The position numbers and the translations under genes were made by a program. A stretch of 5,917 nt of DNA from Candidatus Omnitrophica bacterium CG07_land_8_20_14_0_80_50_8 (lineage in GTDB: Bacteria > Omnitrophota > Gorgyraeia > 2-02-FULL-51-18), in NCBI GenBank assembly GCA_002779345.1, contig PEWW01000002.1:1-5917 (forward strand). The letters are read 5' to 3'. Positions 5,729 through 5,917 of this stretch are shown in pieces. Below the pieces are notes generated by a model. The model was given only the letters and a program-made list of their open reading frames with translations, made no database searches and was not told where the DNA came from. Each line of letters begins with the position of its first letter. Positions within the stretch are counted from its first letter, which is position 1.

Positions 5729-5917
5729 CGGTGATCTAAAAGCTCTTCTACAAAAAGGCCGGCGGCGCGGCTCAAGCGGTGGGTTTTCAGCTTCACGATC
5801 CCGATCGGGCGTTTCAAAGGCCGGTTCTTGATATGCAGCAGACGAAAACGTCCAGACTTTTCCTTTTCCACAGTCTTGAGGGGCACTATCGAAACGCCCA
5901 TCCCTACCTCGACCGCT
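5725..5917 (-). CDS. LysR-type transcriptional regulator, C-terminal part (partial)
   Basis: The minus strand has an open frame of 63 complete codons ending in TAG (5727-5725); the 5' part is beyond the right edge. It begins 'AVEVGMGVSIVPLKTV', the pattern of the effector-binding domain of LysR regulators (V..G.GV.I.P). It continues with a beta-strand-rich part, 'RFRLLHIKNRPLKRPIGIV', and ends 'SRAAGLFVEELLDHR', the usual C-terminal helix of the family. The helix-turn-helix is not in view, so its target and effector are unknown. CysB- and CbbR-like members share this layout. It is convergent with the DUF2721 gene, the two stop codons sharing two bases, so it is not part of that operon. Confidence 0.82.
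   Translation of the reverse strand, partial: AVEVGMGVSIVPLKTVEKEKSGRFRLLHIKNRPLKRPIGIVKLKTHRLSRAAGLFVEELLDHR

Overview
The window looks like a chromosomal piece from a bacterium that matures c-type cytochromes by System II (ResB/CcsA). Mid-range base composition, several palindromic dispersed repeats and a CcsA with a large N-terminal periplasmic domain suggest an uncultured Gram-negative-type lineage, for example in the PVC/Omnitrophota neighbourhood. That placement is inference; no taxonomic marker is present.

Layout. Positions 1-108 hold an internal fragment of a probable UPF0236/ISLre2-type transposase on the minus strand, cut off at the left edge. Its reading frame ends at a 90-bp palindromic element (105-195) with two small internal hairpins. 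Next, on the minus strand, is a cation:proton antiporter gene (209-1420). Its 5' leader carries a clear fluoride riboswitch aptamer (about 1592-1645), an overlapping intrinsic terminator (1557-1597) and an upstream extended -10 promoter (1654-1682). In this aptamer the strand that closes the pseudoknot is the same strand that forms the 5' arm of the terminator. This is a transcriptional ON switch: fluoride binding should allow read-through into the antiporter.

Divergently, a second extended -10 promoter (1724-1752), overlapped by a perfect 9-bp inverted repeat, drives a tightly packed plus-strand operon: resB (1795-3549), ccsA with a fused periplasmic domain (3546-5273), and a DUF2721-type membrane protein (5270-5728). 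Both junctions are ATGA overlaps, so translation is probably coupled. ResB and CcsA together form the heme exporter and cytochrome c synthase. The operon end overlaps, stop to stop, the 3' end of a convergent LysR-type regulator (5725-5917), which runs off the right edge.

Two points stand out. First, fluoride control is placed on a CPA-superfamily antiporter with no CrcB or CLC-F gene visible in the window. Second, a palindromic repeat lies in frame inside the signal-peptide region of ccsA. It adds about 39 residues, is flanked by a 7-bp direct repeat, and recalls the in-frame palindromic elements of Rickettsia.
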